From: Catalinimonas niigatensis
GTDB lineage: Bacteria; Bacteroidota; Bacteroidia; Cytophagales; Cyclobacteriaceae
Direction of reading: 5' to 3'
DNA length: 64,000 nucleotides
NCBI RefSeq assembly: GCF_030506285.1
Contig: NZ_CP119422.1
Span: 5,691,501 to 5,755,500, forward strand
The notes under the pieces were generated by a model. That model was not told where the DNA came from, did not search any database, and was given only the letters and a program-made list of their open reading frames with translations. This document shows positions 1-6,725 of the stretch, in pieces; within the stretch, counting starts at the first letter, position 1; every line of letters starts with the position of its first letter. The translations under genes were made by a program, and so were the position numbers.

Positions 1-1
1 T

Positions 2-148
2 CTAAGGAGTGTTCCTGCCTCTCAATGGGAACGGGTAGAGACTGCTTTCAAACAGATCTATCATGTGAGCCTGTCCAGCGAACTCCTTAGGTCACTTTCT
101 ACAGATGAATACACTAAGGCACTTTCAATCATCAACAGCAATGGCTAA
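2..148 (+). CDS. C-terminal 48 residues of an unrecognised protein (partial)
   Basis: A reading frame open from base 2 ends at TAA 146-148. The visible tail ends in LSIINSNG and has normal amino-acid composition, with alternating hydrophobic and polar residues as in a helical domain. I do not recognise a family. Its stop overlaps the ATG of the next gene by eight bases, the coupling style used through the rest of this operon, so it is probably the preceding gene of the same transcription unit, cut by the window edge. Confidence 0.55.
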   Translation, partial: LRSVPASQWERVETAFKQIYHVSLSSELLRSLSTDEYTKALSIINSNG

Positions 149-854
149 AAAGAAAACAGTACGCGCTAGAAAAGGACTTTCTACTGGTAACATCATCATC
201 TATGCTGCGGGGGCAGGTGCTCTATTGGGCACTGGCTATGTAGGCTATAACTTCTTACGTGATCTGAATTTAGCAGGCAAGCAGGGTGAAGGTTTTCCTG
301 CAAGTAATGACTCTACTGCACCTGCTGGGAATACAGGAGTAGTCGGACCGAATGTTACTTCTGCTTTACCTAAACCTTCTTATCATGAGTCTTTTCCGCT
401 TAAAGTAGGAGATAGAAACTGGTATGTACAGCAGATGCAACTGGCTCTCATCAACCACGGAGGTAAGGCAGCAGAAAGAATCAAGGCCACCGGGGGTGCA
501 GATGGCACCTTCGGACAGGGCACACTGGATGCATTAATGACTGCTGGCTACATCGGATATTTTGATACCCTGATCGGGGCCAAGATCATGAGTTTTCAGT
601 ATGAAAGAATCCTCAACAAAGGATCGCTTTCAGGACTCTCAGGATTGGGCTATTCGCCGAAGGTGGCCATCACCACCAAACAGACCTACATGATCAATGC
701 TGAGAAAATCAACCAGCCAGAGCCACAAGCCTATCCGGTCAGAGAAGGTGTCACGATAGGATATCTGATGGATGAAAGCAAAGGCTTGTCCAGGATACAA
801 ACCGAACAAGGGGATATTTTCTATACCGTTTCTTCAGGAATAAAAGTAATCTAA
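141..854 (+). CDS. Membrane-anchored peptidoglycan-binding-like protein
   Basis: The protein has 237 residues. ATG 141 is chosen because it overlaps the stop of the preceding frame and begins a basic N-terminus (MAKKKTVRARK) followed by one membrane segment (about 17-39). An earlier in-frame ATG at 105 would only add residues that overlap the upstream gene. Residues 86-135 resemble a peptidoglycan-binding domain 1 (LKVGDRNWYVQQMQ, then GADGTFGQGTLDAL). Residues 161-170 are a Gly-Leu-Ser run (GSLSGLSGLG) like one in the 1500-aa helicase of the same element. The C-terminus (about 198-237) looks like a small beta domain. It precedes the lysozyme gene by three bases. A virion membrane or cell-wall penetration role is inferred, not shown. 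Confidence 0.6.
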   Translation: MAKKKTVRARKGLSTGNIIIYAAGAGALLGTGYVGYNFLRDLNLAGKQGEGFPASNDSTAPAGNTGVVGPNVTSALPKPSYHESFPLKVGDRNWYVQQMQLALINHGGKAAERIKATGGADGTFGQGTLDALMTAGYIGYFDTLIGAKIMSFQYERILNKGSLSGLSGLGYSPKVAITTKQTYMINAEKINQPEPQAYPVREGVTIGYLMDESKGLSRIQTEQGDIFYTVSSGIKVI

Positions 855-857
855 ATC

Positions 858-1418
858 ATGAGTTTTGAAACAGCATTTGCCCACCTGTTGCAATTTGAAG
901 GTAACTATGCCAACGTAGAAGGAGATATGGGAGGAGAAACTTATCAAGGAATAGCCAGGCGCTTTCATCCGCATTGGAGTGGATGGGTGACGATTGATGA
1001 GTATAAAGTAAAGCACGGTCCACTAAAAAGGAATCACTACATTCCGGATGAGCAGTTGGATCAAAAAGTGAGAGCATTTTATCTAGCTAACTACTGGCAT
1101 GAGATCTATTGCAGCAAAATCATAGACGAGCGGGTAGCCCACCTCATGTTTGACTTTTATGTACACAGTGGTCATGTAGGGATGAAAGTCGTACAGCGCT
1201 GTGTCAATCAACTCTTAGACCGGGACGTGCTTAAAGTAGATGGCATCATCGGCAAAATATCGCTCTCCTGGATCAATCAAATACCAGGGGATCTGCTCCA
1301 TGATCTGGTCAAAGAGCGCAGAAGAGACTATTTAGAAGGTCTCGCTTCTCGGCCAGGGCAGGCTAAATTCTTAAAAGGCTGGATGAAACGGGTAGATTCA
1401 TTTCCCACTTTAACTTGA
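858..1418 (+). CDS. GH108-type lysozyme (phage endolysin)
   Basis: The protein has 186 residues, the usual length for glycoside hydrolase family 108 muramidases (N-acetylmuramidase/Zliv group). The N-terminus carries the family signature: the Glu of LQFEGNY (E14, expected catalytic acid) followed by GDMGGETYQGIARR (about 22-35). It would cleave the glycan backbone of peptidoglycan. There is no signal peptide, so export would depend on the holin encoded immediately downstream. It starts three bases after the peptidoglycan-binding gene and is part of the 141-3106 operon. In this element it could act in host lysis, or at entry if packaged in the virion. Confidence 0.85.
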   Translation: MSFETAFAHLLQFEGNYANVEGDMGGETYQGIARRFHPHWSGWVTIDEYKVKHGPLKRNHYIPDEQLDQKVRAFYLANYWHEIYCSKIIDERVAHLMFDFYVHSGHVGMKVVQRCVNQLLDRDVLKVDGIIGKISLSWINQIPGDLLHDLVKERRRDYLEGLASRPGQAKFLKGWMKRVDSFPTLT

Positions 1419-1423
1419 AATCT

Positions 1424-1837
1424 ATGGCACTCCCTTTTTTAAAGACTTTGTTTTCAGCCAGCAGCTTTGTCAAAGAGATTTTTACCGGCATAGATAATCT
1501 TACCACAACCAGAGAAGAAAAGGAAGCCATAAAGCTTTTGATTGAACGCAACTTCACAGAACTGGAAATGCAGATCAATCAAAGCCTTACGGATCGGCAT
1601 AAAGCAGATATGATCTCTGATTCATGGCTATCCAAAAACATCAGACCTTTGGTGTTGATATTTATCCTGGTCTGCTATGTGTTCATGGTCTTACTGGATG
1701 CTGCGGGGTTTTCTATCAATGAGCATTATATCTCACTACTTGGACAGTGGGGCATGCTGGTGATGTCCTTCTATTTTGGTAGCCGTGGCATTGAAAAGAT
1801 CTTTGAGATCATGCAGCGCAAAAAGGAAAAACAGTGA
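1424..1837 (+). CDS. Holin-like membrane protein (3TM holin family)
   Basis: The protein has 137 residues from ATG 1424; a TTG at 1415 overlapping the lysozyme stop would add three residues. An amphipathic, charged N-terminal half is followed by WLSKNIRPLVL and two membrane segments (about 75-95 and 102-120) and a basic tail (QRKKEKQ). This matches the layout of the phage 3TM holin family, where a W-x-x-x-x-R-P motif opens the first strong membrane segment. It should permeabilise the inner membrane so that the lysozyme next to it reaches peptidoglycan. It overlaps the next gene by four bases (GTGA). Confidence 0.75.
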   Translation: MALPFLKTLFSASSFVKEIFTGIDNLTTTREEKEAIKLLIERNFTELEMQINQSLTDRHKADMISDSWLSKNIRPLVLIFILVCYVFMVLLDAAGFSINEHYISLLGQWGMLVMSFYFGSRGIEKIFEIMQRKKEKQ

Positions 1838-2499
1838 GTTTACACGGTATTGTTTCCTATTCCAAAGTGAATTCACTGCTTCGCAAACTAAGAAGTAATG
1901 GATACCGGACATTTGAGCGGCCCTTGGAATTAAACATCATTGCTCAGCGTAGCAATACCGTTCGCTCAGAAGTGATGGACGATACCCTGCATTTACTCTA
2001 CAAAGATCTGGAGAACAAGTGGGTGCTCAATAGCTTTCAGGTAACCACTGATCCAAGTGCTTACTATATTGATAACCCCATTGTACCGCAAGGTTATGGA
2101 TTCATCAAGAAAGGGCAATGGCTAAACTGCTATGCCAGGGGCTTTCATAAGGGCAGACCAGCGCTTGTCCAGGTAAAACCTATCACAGTGATTAGGAACT
2201 ATGAGCTGAAGGGCTTTTTCAAAACCTATACTGGGATAGAGCAAAGCGGGATCTTCGGTAATAACATTCATGATATGAAGGGAAACATGATCAATGCCTC
2301 TGCCGGTTGTGTGGTGTTTGCTGAAGATAGTGATTATCAACAGTTTTTAAATCAGTGCCAGGTGCATCTTAATCGCTACGGAAATAGCTTCACCTTGACC
2401 ATGCTGGACTTTAGAGACAGTAATAGAAATCGCAATACCATGATTGCCGCAGGACTATTAGGATTGGGGGGACTAGCAACAATACTACTAAAGAAATGA
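1834..2499 (+). CDS. L,D-transpeptidase-like (YkuD-fold-like) virion or lysis protein
   Basis: The protein has 221 residues, from a GTG start overlapping the previous stop. Near residues 143-162 it has NNIHDMKGNMINASAGCVVF. The His (146) and the SAGC cysteine (159) have the H...S-x-G-C spacing of L,D-transpeptidase-like catalytic motifs, which in phage and Bacteroidota proteins often read IH...SAGC. A short membrane segment closes the protein (about 202-219). The fold assignment rests on this motif only. In context it may remodel or cut peptidoglycan cross-links together with the lysozyme two genes upstream. Confidence 0.55.
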   Translation: MSLHGIVSYSKVNSLLRKLRSNGYRTFERPLELNIIAQRSNTVRSEVMDDTLHLLYKDLENKWVLNSFQVTTDPSAYYIDNPIVPQGYGFIKKGQWLNCYARGFHKGRPALVQVKPITVIRNYELKGFFKTYTGIEQSGIFGNNIHDMKGNMINASAGCVVFAEDSDYQQFLNQCQVHLNRYGNSFTLTMLDFRDSNRNRNTMIAAGLLGLGGLATILLKK

Positions 2500-2729
2500 A
2501 GAAGACTGATAAAGTAAGCCTGATTTCAGGATTGGCGGCCATAGCTGGCGTAACAGCGCATGAATACCTGAAGAAGAAAAAGATCATCGGTAAGGATGTA
2601 AAGACTATTTATACCGTGACTCCTCTTTCTCTGTTGTCAGGTCTTATTGCTAATCGGGTGATAGAAGAGGATGCTCCCAGGACCTATGGTGAATATCTTA
2701 AAGATGTCGCTGATAAAAACGTCAGGTAA
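2496..2729 (+). CDS. Small membrane protein of the lysis/virion operon
   Basis: The protein has 77 residues and starts inside the stop of the previous gene (ATGA). It has two hydrophobic stretches (about 7-22 and 42-56), separated and followed by charged residues. I do not recognise a family. The tight coupling on both sides (the next ATG shares the A of its TAA) supports it being a real gene. A structural role in a viral membrane or in lysis control is only inferred from position. Confidence 0.6.
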   Translation: MKKTDKVSLISGLAAIAGVTAHEYLKKKKIIGKDVKTIYTVTPLSLLSGLIANRVIEEDAPRTYGEYLKDVADKNVR

Positions 2730-3106
2730 TGGAAAGATATGTTCAACTCAACGAAGGAGAAACCGGCACTTTCTATATAGGCGATAGTAAGACTGGGATC
2801 ATCTATGCTGCTACCGCACCACTTTCAGTGCTAAAGAAACAGTATCCTTTACAGCTAGGGCTGGGTACCCTTGGTATCGTACCGGTAATCATCGGAGCTG
2901 TAGCTGCTGTTACTCCTGCGGTGATCGGAGCGGTGAATGCTTCCAAAAACCGCAAAGCAGCTGAAAAAGAAGCTGCCCGTCAACAGGAAATGTTGAAACA
3001 GCAAGCCTATATGCAAACTTCGGCACAAGAGAGCCAGCAGCAAATGATCATGACGATAGGAGGTTTAGGACTTGCTGGATTCTTACTTTTCATGCTCTTA
3101 AAATAA
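2729..3106 (+). CDS. Small membrane protein with Gln-rich linker
   Basis: The protein has 125 residues and starts one base into the previous stop. A long Ala/Gly/Val-rich membrane segment (about 42-69) is followed by a charged, Gln-rich segment likely to be helical (72-103) and a second membrane segment at the C-terminus (107-124). No family recognised. It is the last gene of the overlapping block that starts before position 1. Proteins of this kind are common among minor membrane proteins of membrane-containing phages, but the sequence alone does not decide this. Confidence 0.6.
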   Translation: MERYVQLNEGETGTFYIGDSKTGIIYAATAPLSVLKKQYPLQLGLGTLGIVPVIIGAVAAVTPAVIGAVNASKNRKAAEKEAARQQEMLKQQAYMQTSAQESQQQMIMTIGGLGLAGFLLFMLLK

Positions 3107-3113
3107 TATTGAA

Positions 3114-3395
3114 ATGACAAACCACGCTTATAACTATTCCAGTAGCAATTATCAACAAAATTTATCTGCTCAGCAGAGACTAAAAGCGATTGACTTCATT
3201 GGAGAAGATGGCTTCAAAATAAAAGCCTACACCAAATCAGAACTCGCTGATATGTATGGAGTGCATGTCAATACCCTATCTAAATGGATAGACAGACATT
3301 TGCCAGCTTTTACTGAATTGGGCTACACCAAAACCTTGAAGATGCTTGATCCCTGCATGGTCAGGTTGTTTATCAGCATTTTTTCTACGCCATAG
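3114..3395 (+). CDS. Small HTH DNA-binding protein
   Basis: The protein has 93 residues. Residues about 40-62 (YTKSELADMYGVHVNTLSKW) form a clear helix-turn-helix with the pattern of excisionase/MerR-like or Xre-like binders: AYTKSELADMYGV, turn, NTLSKWID. The N-terminus is polar and unstructured (Asn/Ser/Gln-rich). It follows the membrane-protein operon by seven bases. A role in controlling late genes or excision is possible. The C-terminal end (VRLFISIFSTP) differs in character from the rest and may be altered. Confidence 0.6.
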   Translation: MTNHAYNYSSSNYQQNLSAQQRLKAIDFIGEDGFKIKAYTKSELADMYGVHVNTLSKWIDRHLPAFTELGYTKTLKMLDPCMVRLFISIFSTP

Positions 3396-3490
3396 ATTTT
3401 AGGTTTACTTTTATATTTCTTGAGATGAGTCTGTTCAGGATGGTTACGTCTATCGTAAGTTTAGCTTTTGAAAAATCCATATCCCGATCT

Positions 3491-3889
3491 TTAGTATTTC
3501 TCGGAATCTTCCCTAATGACATTATCCAGATGATCTTGAACATACGGCTGGAGTTTCACAATTAGTAACATATTGTCTTCTATGACCTGATATCCATAGT
3601 CATAGCAGCAGTAATACAAGTGGCCTTGTTTGGTTTCGTACTGTCCTGTAAAGTAGCCAAACTTAAATCCATGCTGGAAAAGATCGCTTTTGGAAAGCTT
3701 ATTTTTCCCTTTAGAGCAATGCTTTTCCAGCAGGTCTCTATTCCGCTTTAGAATAGCATTGATTTTTTTTACATAAGCTTTCTTGCCTCTTATAGTTCTA
3801 TTACGACTTTCAGCTCTGCACTTTGGAGAACAGTACATTTTATCAGCTCTACCCTGAAGGATTTTACCACAGATCAGGCAAACTTTCAT
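3491..3889 (-). CDS. Zinc-ribbon protein of unknown function
   Basis: The protein has 132 residues. The N-terminus holds CLICGK (residues 4-9) and YCSPKCR (19-25), a four-Cys zinc-ribbon pattern, followed by a Lys/Arg-rich stretch and a C-terminal part with Tyr/Cys (YYCCYDYGY). Small proteins of this type are frequent beside recombinases in Bacteroidota elements, but I do not know a function. It is divergent from the tyrosine recombinase, with a strikingly palindromic 88-base intergenic region between them. Confidence 0.55.
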   Translation of the reverse strand: MKVCLICGKILQGRADKMYCSPKCRAESRNRTIRGKKAYVKKINAILKRNRDLLEKHCSKGKNKLSKSDLFQHGFKFGYFTGQYETKQGHLYYCCYDYGYQVIEDNMLLIVKLQPYVQDHLDNVIREDSEKY

Positions 3890-3910
3890 AACTGTTTTAA
3901 AAAAATTAAA

Positions 3911-3963
3911 CGTTTGTAAACGTATAATTTTTCTTATTCGCTTATAAGCGTTTATAAACGCTT
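3911..3963. promoter_or_regulatory. Cluster of palindromes between divergent genes (operator or recombination site)
   Basis: Three related palindromes sit side by side: CGTTTGTAAACG (3911-3922), CGCTTATAAGCG (3939-3950, perfect) and AAGCGTTTATAAACGCTT (3946-3963, perfect, 18 bp, overlapping the second). They share the half-site CGTTTA/TAAACG. They occupy the space between the zinc-ribbon gene and the recombinase gene, so they could be operators for a dimeric regulator of both genes or binding sites of the recombinase itself. Confidence 0.5.
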
Positions 3964-3977
3964 AACTTACGACTGGC

Positions 3978-4847
3978 ATGAAATGCTTTATTTATCATAG
4001 CAGTATGAATGATACGAACTCATTTTTACTGGAAGTAAAGCGTAAACTGGTGCTGAGAGGGTATAGTAGAAGCACTATTCGTGGCTACAGCCAAATGTTG
4101 CAATTATTTGCCAACCATTTTCCGGATAGAGATCTCCGTACCATTACCGAAGAAGAAATAAAAACTTTCATGTTACATCAGATTTCTACCAGGAAACTTT
4201 CTCATTCCTATCAGAATCAGATGATCAACGCAATAAAGTTTTATTTTGAACATGTTTTGGGCAGAGCCAGAACGTACTATGACCTGGAAAGACCCAGGAA
4301 GATCTTTCGCTTACCTATCGTACTCTCTCCGGAAGAAATTAAACGGCTTCTGACTCAGGTGCATAATCTAAAGCATCAGGCCATGCTTCAGACTATCTAT
4401 GGATGTGGATTAAGAGTCTCAGAACTTATTCACCTTAGAATCAAAGACATAGATTCAGCAAGGATGATGGTGATTATTAAACATGGCAAAGGAGCCAAGG
4501 ATAGGGTAGTGCCATTATCTGGTAAGCTGCTTGTTTTACTTAGAAGATACTTTCTGGCCTACCGGCCTAAAGAGTATTTATTTGAAGGTCAATTTGGAGG
4601 AATGTACAGCACAAGAAGTGTACAGCAGATATTTCAAAGGGCAAGGAAAGCTGCTGGAATTAAGAAAAATGCTACACTTCATACCTTAAGACACAGCTAT
4701 GCCACACATTTGCTGGAAGCTGGCACCGATTTGCGGTATATCCAGGTACTATTGGGGCACAATAGCAGCAAAACTACGGAGATTTACACGCACGTAAGCA
4801 GAACACATATCAAAAAAATTACTTCTCCTCTGGATGCCATTACTTAG
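3978..4847 (+). CDS. XerC-like tyrosine recombinase of the integron-like array
   Basis: The protein has 289 residues (280 if ATG 4005 is used). The N-terminal SAM-like domain (about 14-95) is followed by the catalytic domain with the Arg of YGCGLRVSEL, Lys of KHGKGAKDR, H-x-x-R of HTLRHSYATH, His of LLGHNSSKTT and Tyr of EIYTHVS. It is short and lacks the extra helix that marks true IntI between the second and third boxes (RPKEYLFEGQ runs straight into the QQIFQRARKAAG helix). Downstream lie attC-like fold-back sites and two single-gene cassettes, so it is the likely cassette recombinase. No other integrase is near; the element's own integrase is at 32.9 kb. Confidence 0.85.
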   Translation: MKCFIYHSSMNDTNSFLLEVKRKLVLRGYSRSTIRGYSQMLQLFANHFPDRDLRTITEEEIKTFMLHQISTRKLSHSYQNQMINAIKFYFEHVLGRARTYYDLERPRKIFRLPIVLSPEEIKRLLTQVHNLKHQAMLQTIYGCGLRVSELIHLRIKDIDSARMMVIIKHGKGAKDRVVPLSGKLLVLLRRYFLAYRPKEYLFEGQFGGMYSTRSVQQIFQRARKAAGIKKNATLHTLRHSYATHLLEAGTDLRYIQVLLGHNSSKTTEIYTHVSRTHIKKITSPLDAIT

Positions 4848-5023
4848 TAAATGTCTATCTTGAAGTAAATCTATAAATGAAACATGCGCTATCGCATGTA
4901 CGGATGTTGATAGGCAATTCAATCATTTTCGGGGATAATTTTTCCTGATTTTGCCAGGAAGAAGATGGAGATTTCCTTCTGTAGGAAAGGATGTATGTAA
5001 GGAGAAAATCTTTGATTTTGTCC

Positions 5024-5091
5024 CAAGTCTTCCGTCGGCTTTGCCGTTCAAACTCGCGTTTGATGACGGTTAAGACGTCAAGGAAGACTTG
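5024..5091. repeat. Fold-back element 1 (imperfect hairpin)
   Basis: CAAGTCTTCC (5024-5033) pairs perfectly with GGAAGACTTG (5082-5091). Inside, CCGT (5044-5047) plus CAAAC (5049-5053) pair with GTTTG (5058-5062) plus ACGG (5066-5069). The result is a 68-base bulged hairpin that lies after the recombinase and before any cassette gene. It may be an attI-like site or a remnant attC. I see no convincing gene in 4848-5334. Confidence 0.5.
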
Positions 5092-5190
5092 AAGATAAAG
5101 AATTTTAATCAAAATTGCTGGGTGTACTTTATCTGAAACATACATGCAGCACATCAGAAGGAAATAATAATAAAAGATAAAGCTCTTTTA

Positions 5191-5278
5191 GCTTCTTCCT
5201 GGCCCAATTTAGACCACGAACGTCTATGCAGGCATAAACATCATAGTCTAAATTTAAAATCAGGAAAAGGGTAGAAGC
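5191..5278. repeat. Fold-back element 2 (imperfect hairpin)
   Basis: AATTTAGAC (5206-5214) pairs perfectly with GTCTAAATT (5246-5254). Outside it, GCTTCT (5191-5196) pairs with AGAAGC (5273-5278) and CCTG (5198-5201) with CAGG (5261-5264), with bulged bases. It is a second structured block without a gene, so it could be an attC whose cassette gene has been lost or a cassette-free site. Confidence 0.45.
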
Positions 5279-5320
5279 GGAGAAAATGATTGGACACCGT
5301 GCCCTTGATAATGGGGCACT

Positions 5321-5445
5321 GCCTACAACATCCCGCTACCGGTCATATGACCATCAGGGTGTAATAAAGCCAGCAAGATGAACATAAATATCTCAGCAAA
5401 AACTCTCATCTTGCCTCTACGACCGGTAGCTTATCGTTGTGTGCC
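5321..5445 (+). repeat. attC-like site A (start of cassette 1)
   Basis: The order is GCCTACAAC (5321-5329, R''-like), 5-base spacer, GCTACCGGTC (5335-5344), loop region with an inner stem CAAGATGA (5374-5381)/TCATCTTG (5406-5413), GACCGGTAGC (5421-5430), 5-base spacer and GTTGTGTGCC (5436-5445, R'-like). Both spacers are five bases and both stems are perfect, the symmetry expected for an attC folded as single strand. The palindrome GGTCATATGACC (5341-5352) overlaps its left arm. Confidence 0.65.
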
Positions 5446-5452
5446 AAGTAAA

Positions 5453-6037
5453 ATGAATTTTGGAGCATCCATATTAATTACAATTTTTCTGGTTTTGATG
5501 TACTCCTGTATTCTCGATACAAGATATGCAACAGAACAAGAATTAAATGATGCAATTAATAATTCTGACTTTGACGATAAAATCTCTCGTGAATTAGACA
5601 GTTATGAAACTTTAAAAGATTTATTGACTGCTCACCTCGATACATTATTAGATTATCGTAACAGTAATAACATTGTCATTCAGATGGGAGCAAATTCTCA
5701 AGTAGTCGATACAGTACTTGAGTATGAGGCTTGTCATAGTTTTTTTAATGGAAATTCAGACTATGATATAAATAGTGTTCCTAAATTTCTTCAAAAACCA
5801 ATTAATAGAGCCTGGAGCCAAATAGGGGATAGAACTTCATTTACAATTTGTAAAAATAAAGAGATAAGAATAGTAGCCAAAACTGATGCTCTAGGTAATG
5901 GTCTTTATATTTCCCATGAATTAATGTGGAATCAAGCGAATGACAAGAACTGGAGGAGATATTTGCTTCAGAAAGATACTAGTCTAACAGAAGATTGCAT
6001 TTACCGACTTGGACTAACAGAACATCATGGACACTAG
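5453..6037 (+). CDS. Cassette 1 gene: putative exported (lipo)protein
   Basis: The protein has 194 residues from ATG 5453. The frame is open back to 5378, but those 25 residues are translated from the attC-like site and end at the crossover region, so the downstream ATG is preferred. MNFGASILITIFLVLMYSC is a signal-peptide-like start ending in a Cys that could be lipidated, although Tyr at -2 makes the lipobox weak. The rest is acidic and shows no family I recognise. The base composition is clearly AT-richer than the surrounding phage-like genes, suggesting separate origin. It is the only gene of the cassette. Confidence 0.65.
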   Translation: MNFGASILITIFLVLMYSCILDTRYATEQELNDAINNSDFDDKISRELDSYETLKDLLTAHLDTLLDYRNSNNIVIQMGANSQVVDTVLEYEACHSFFNGNSDYDINSVPKFLQKPINRAWSQIGDRTSFTICKNKEIRIVAKTDALGNGLYISHELMWNQANDKNWRRYLLQKDTSLTEDCIYRLGLTEHHGH

Positions 6038-6050
6038 AAAATTAGAACTC

Positions 6051-6182
6051 GGCACACAACAAAATGCATATGTGTGCCTAGCATCAATGAGCTAGACCAT
6101 TTGTAGCGCCAAGTGCCTATATTGATAAACTAAAGAAAATCGCAAACAAGACGGCACACATATGCATCAGCCGTTAGCTAGC
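6051..6182 (+). repeat. attC-like site B (between cassettes 1 and 2)
   Basis: R'' GGCACACAAC (6051-6060), spacer AAA, stem ATGCATATGTGTGCC (6064-6078), about 74-base loop, stem GGCACACATATGCAT (6153-6167), spacer CAGCC, R' GTTAGCTAGC (6173-6182). The 15-bp stem is a perfect inverted repeat. The R'' pairs perfectly with GTTGTGTGCC at 5436-5445 at the other end of cassette 1, exactly as the two halves of an integron attC do when the cassette circularises. Confidence 0.75.
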
Positions 6183-6191
6183 ATTAGAAAA

Positions 6192-6725
6192 ATGGAAAAA
6201 ATAATTGATAAATATTTAAACCGTTTGATTTCAATTGAGCTGAATAAACTACCTCAAGACATTGAACCTGAGATGTCAGACCCAAACCAAGATCAAAATG
6301 AAGAATGGATAATTTGGTTTCCAGTTCCAAGTAAAGTTAAAGATGAGGAAATAATAGAATTTGAAAGTAGACTTGGATATAGATTGCCAGAATCTTATAA
6401 AAGATTTTTGAAATTCAAACATTTCTATGAGCTCCAAATATCTGAATGTTCCTTTTGTGAGCATCCGGTGAACACTTGGAGATACTCCTTAAGTGAAATG
6501 GTTTTTGATGGGTACCCAAGAGAATTATTAATTGATAAAGGACGTATTCCTTTTGCAAATTGGAGTGATTGGGGATTATTATGCTTTGATACTACAAAAG
6601 AATTTGAAAATCAAGATTACCCGATTGTATTATGGGATCATGAAATCTCGGATGAATTTGAACCAAGGTATTCAGATTTTGAGAGTATGATTTATAAATT
6701 AGATAAAGAAGTAAACGCTAGCTAA
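6192..6725 (+). CDS. Cassette 2 gene: SUKH (SMI1/KNR4) family protein
   Basis: The protein has 177 residues from ATG 6192. An in-frame ATG at 6162 would begin inside the attC-like stem, so the later start is used. Residues about 45-165 match the SMI1/KNR4 (SUKH) fold: an acidic helix EEIIEFESRLGYRLPESYKRFL, then the strand pattern IPFANWSDWGLLCFD and DYPIVLWDHE. SUKH proteins often serve as immunity proteins against contact-dependent or polymorphic toxins; here no toxin is adjacent. The stop codon lies inside the R'' arm (6717-6726), a typical arrangement in integron cassettes. Confidence 0.8.
   Translation: MEKIIDKYLNRLISIELNKLPQDIEPEMSDPNQDQNEEWIIWFPVPSKVKDEEIIEFESRLGYRLPESYKRFLKFKHFYELQISECSFCEHPVNTWRYSLSEMVFDGYPRELLIDKGRIPFANWSDWGLLCFDTTKEFENQDYPIVLWDHEISDEFEPRYSDFESMIYKLDKEVNAS

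Noticed and set aside
105-140. Use of ATG 105 as start of the peptidoglycan-binding protein
   Set aside because: It would overlap the upstream frame by 44 bases; ATG 141 gives the usual ATG-stop overlap and a better membrane-protein start.
4855-5154. 99-residue open frame on the minus strand after the recombinase
   Set aside because: It covers the bulged hairpin at 5024-5091 and has no family resemblance, so the region is better explained as structured non-coding DNA.
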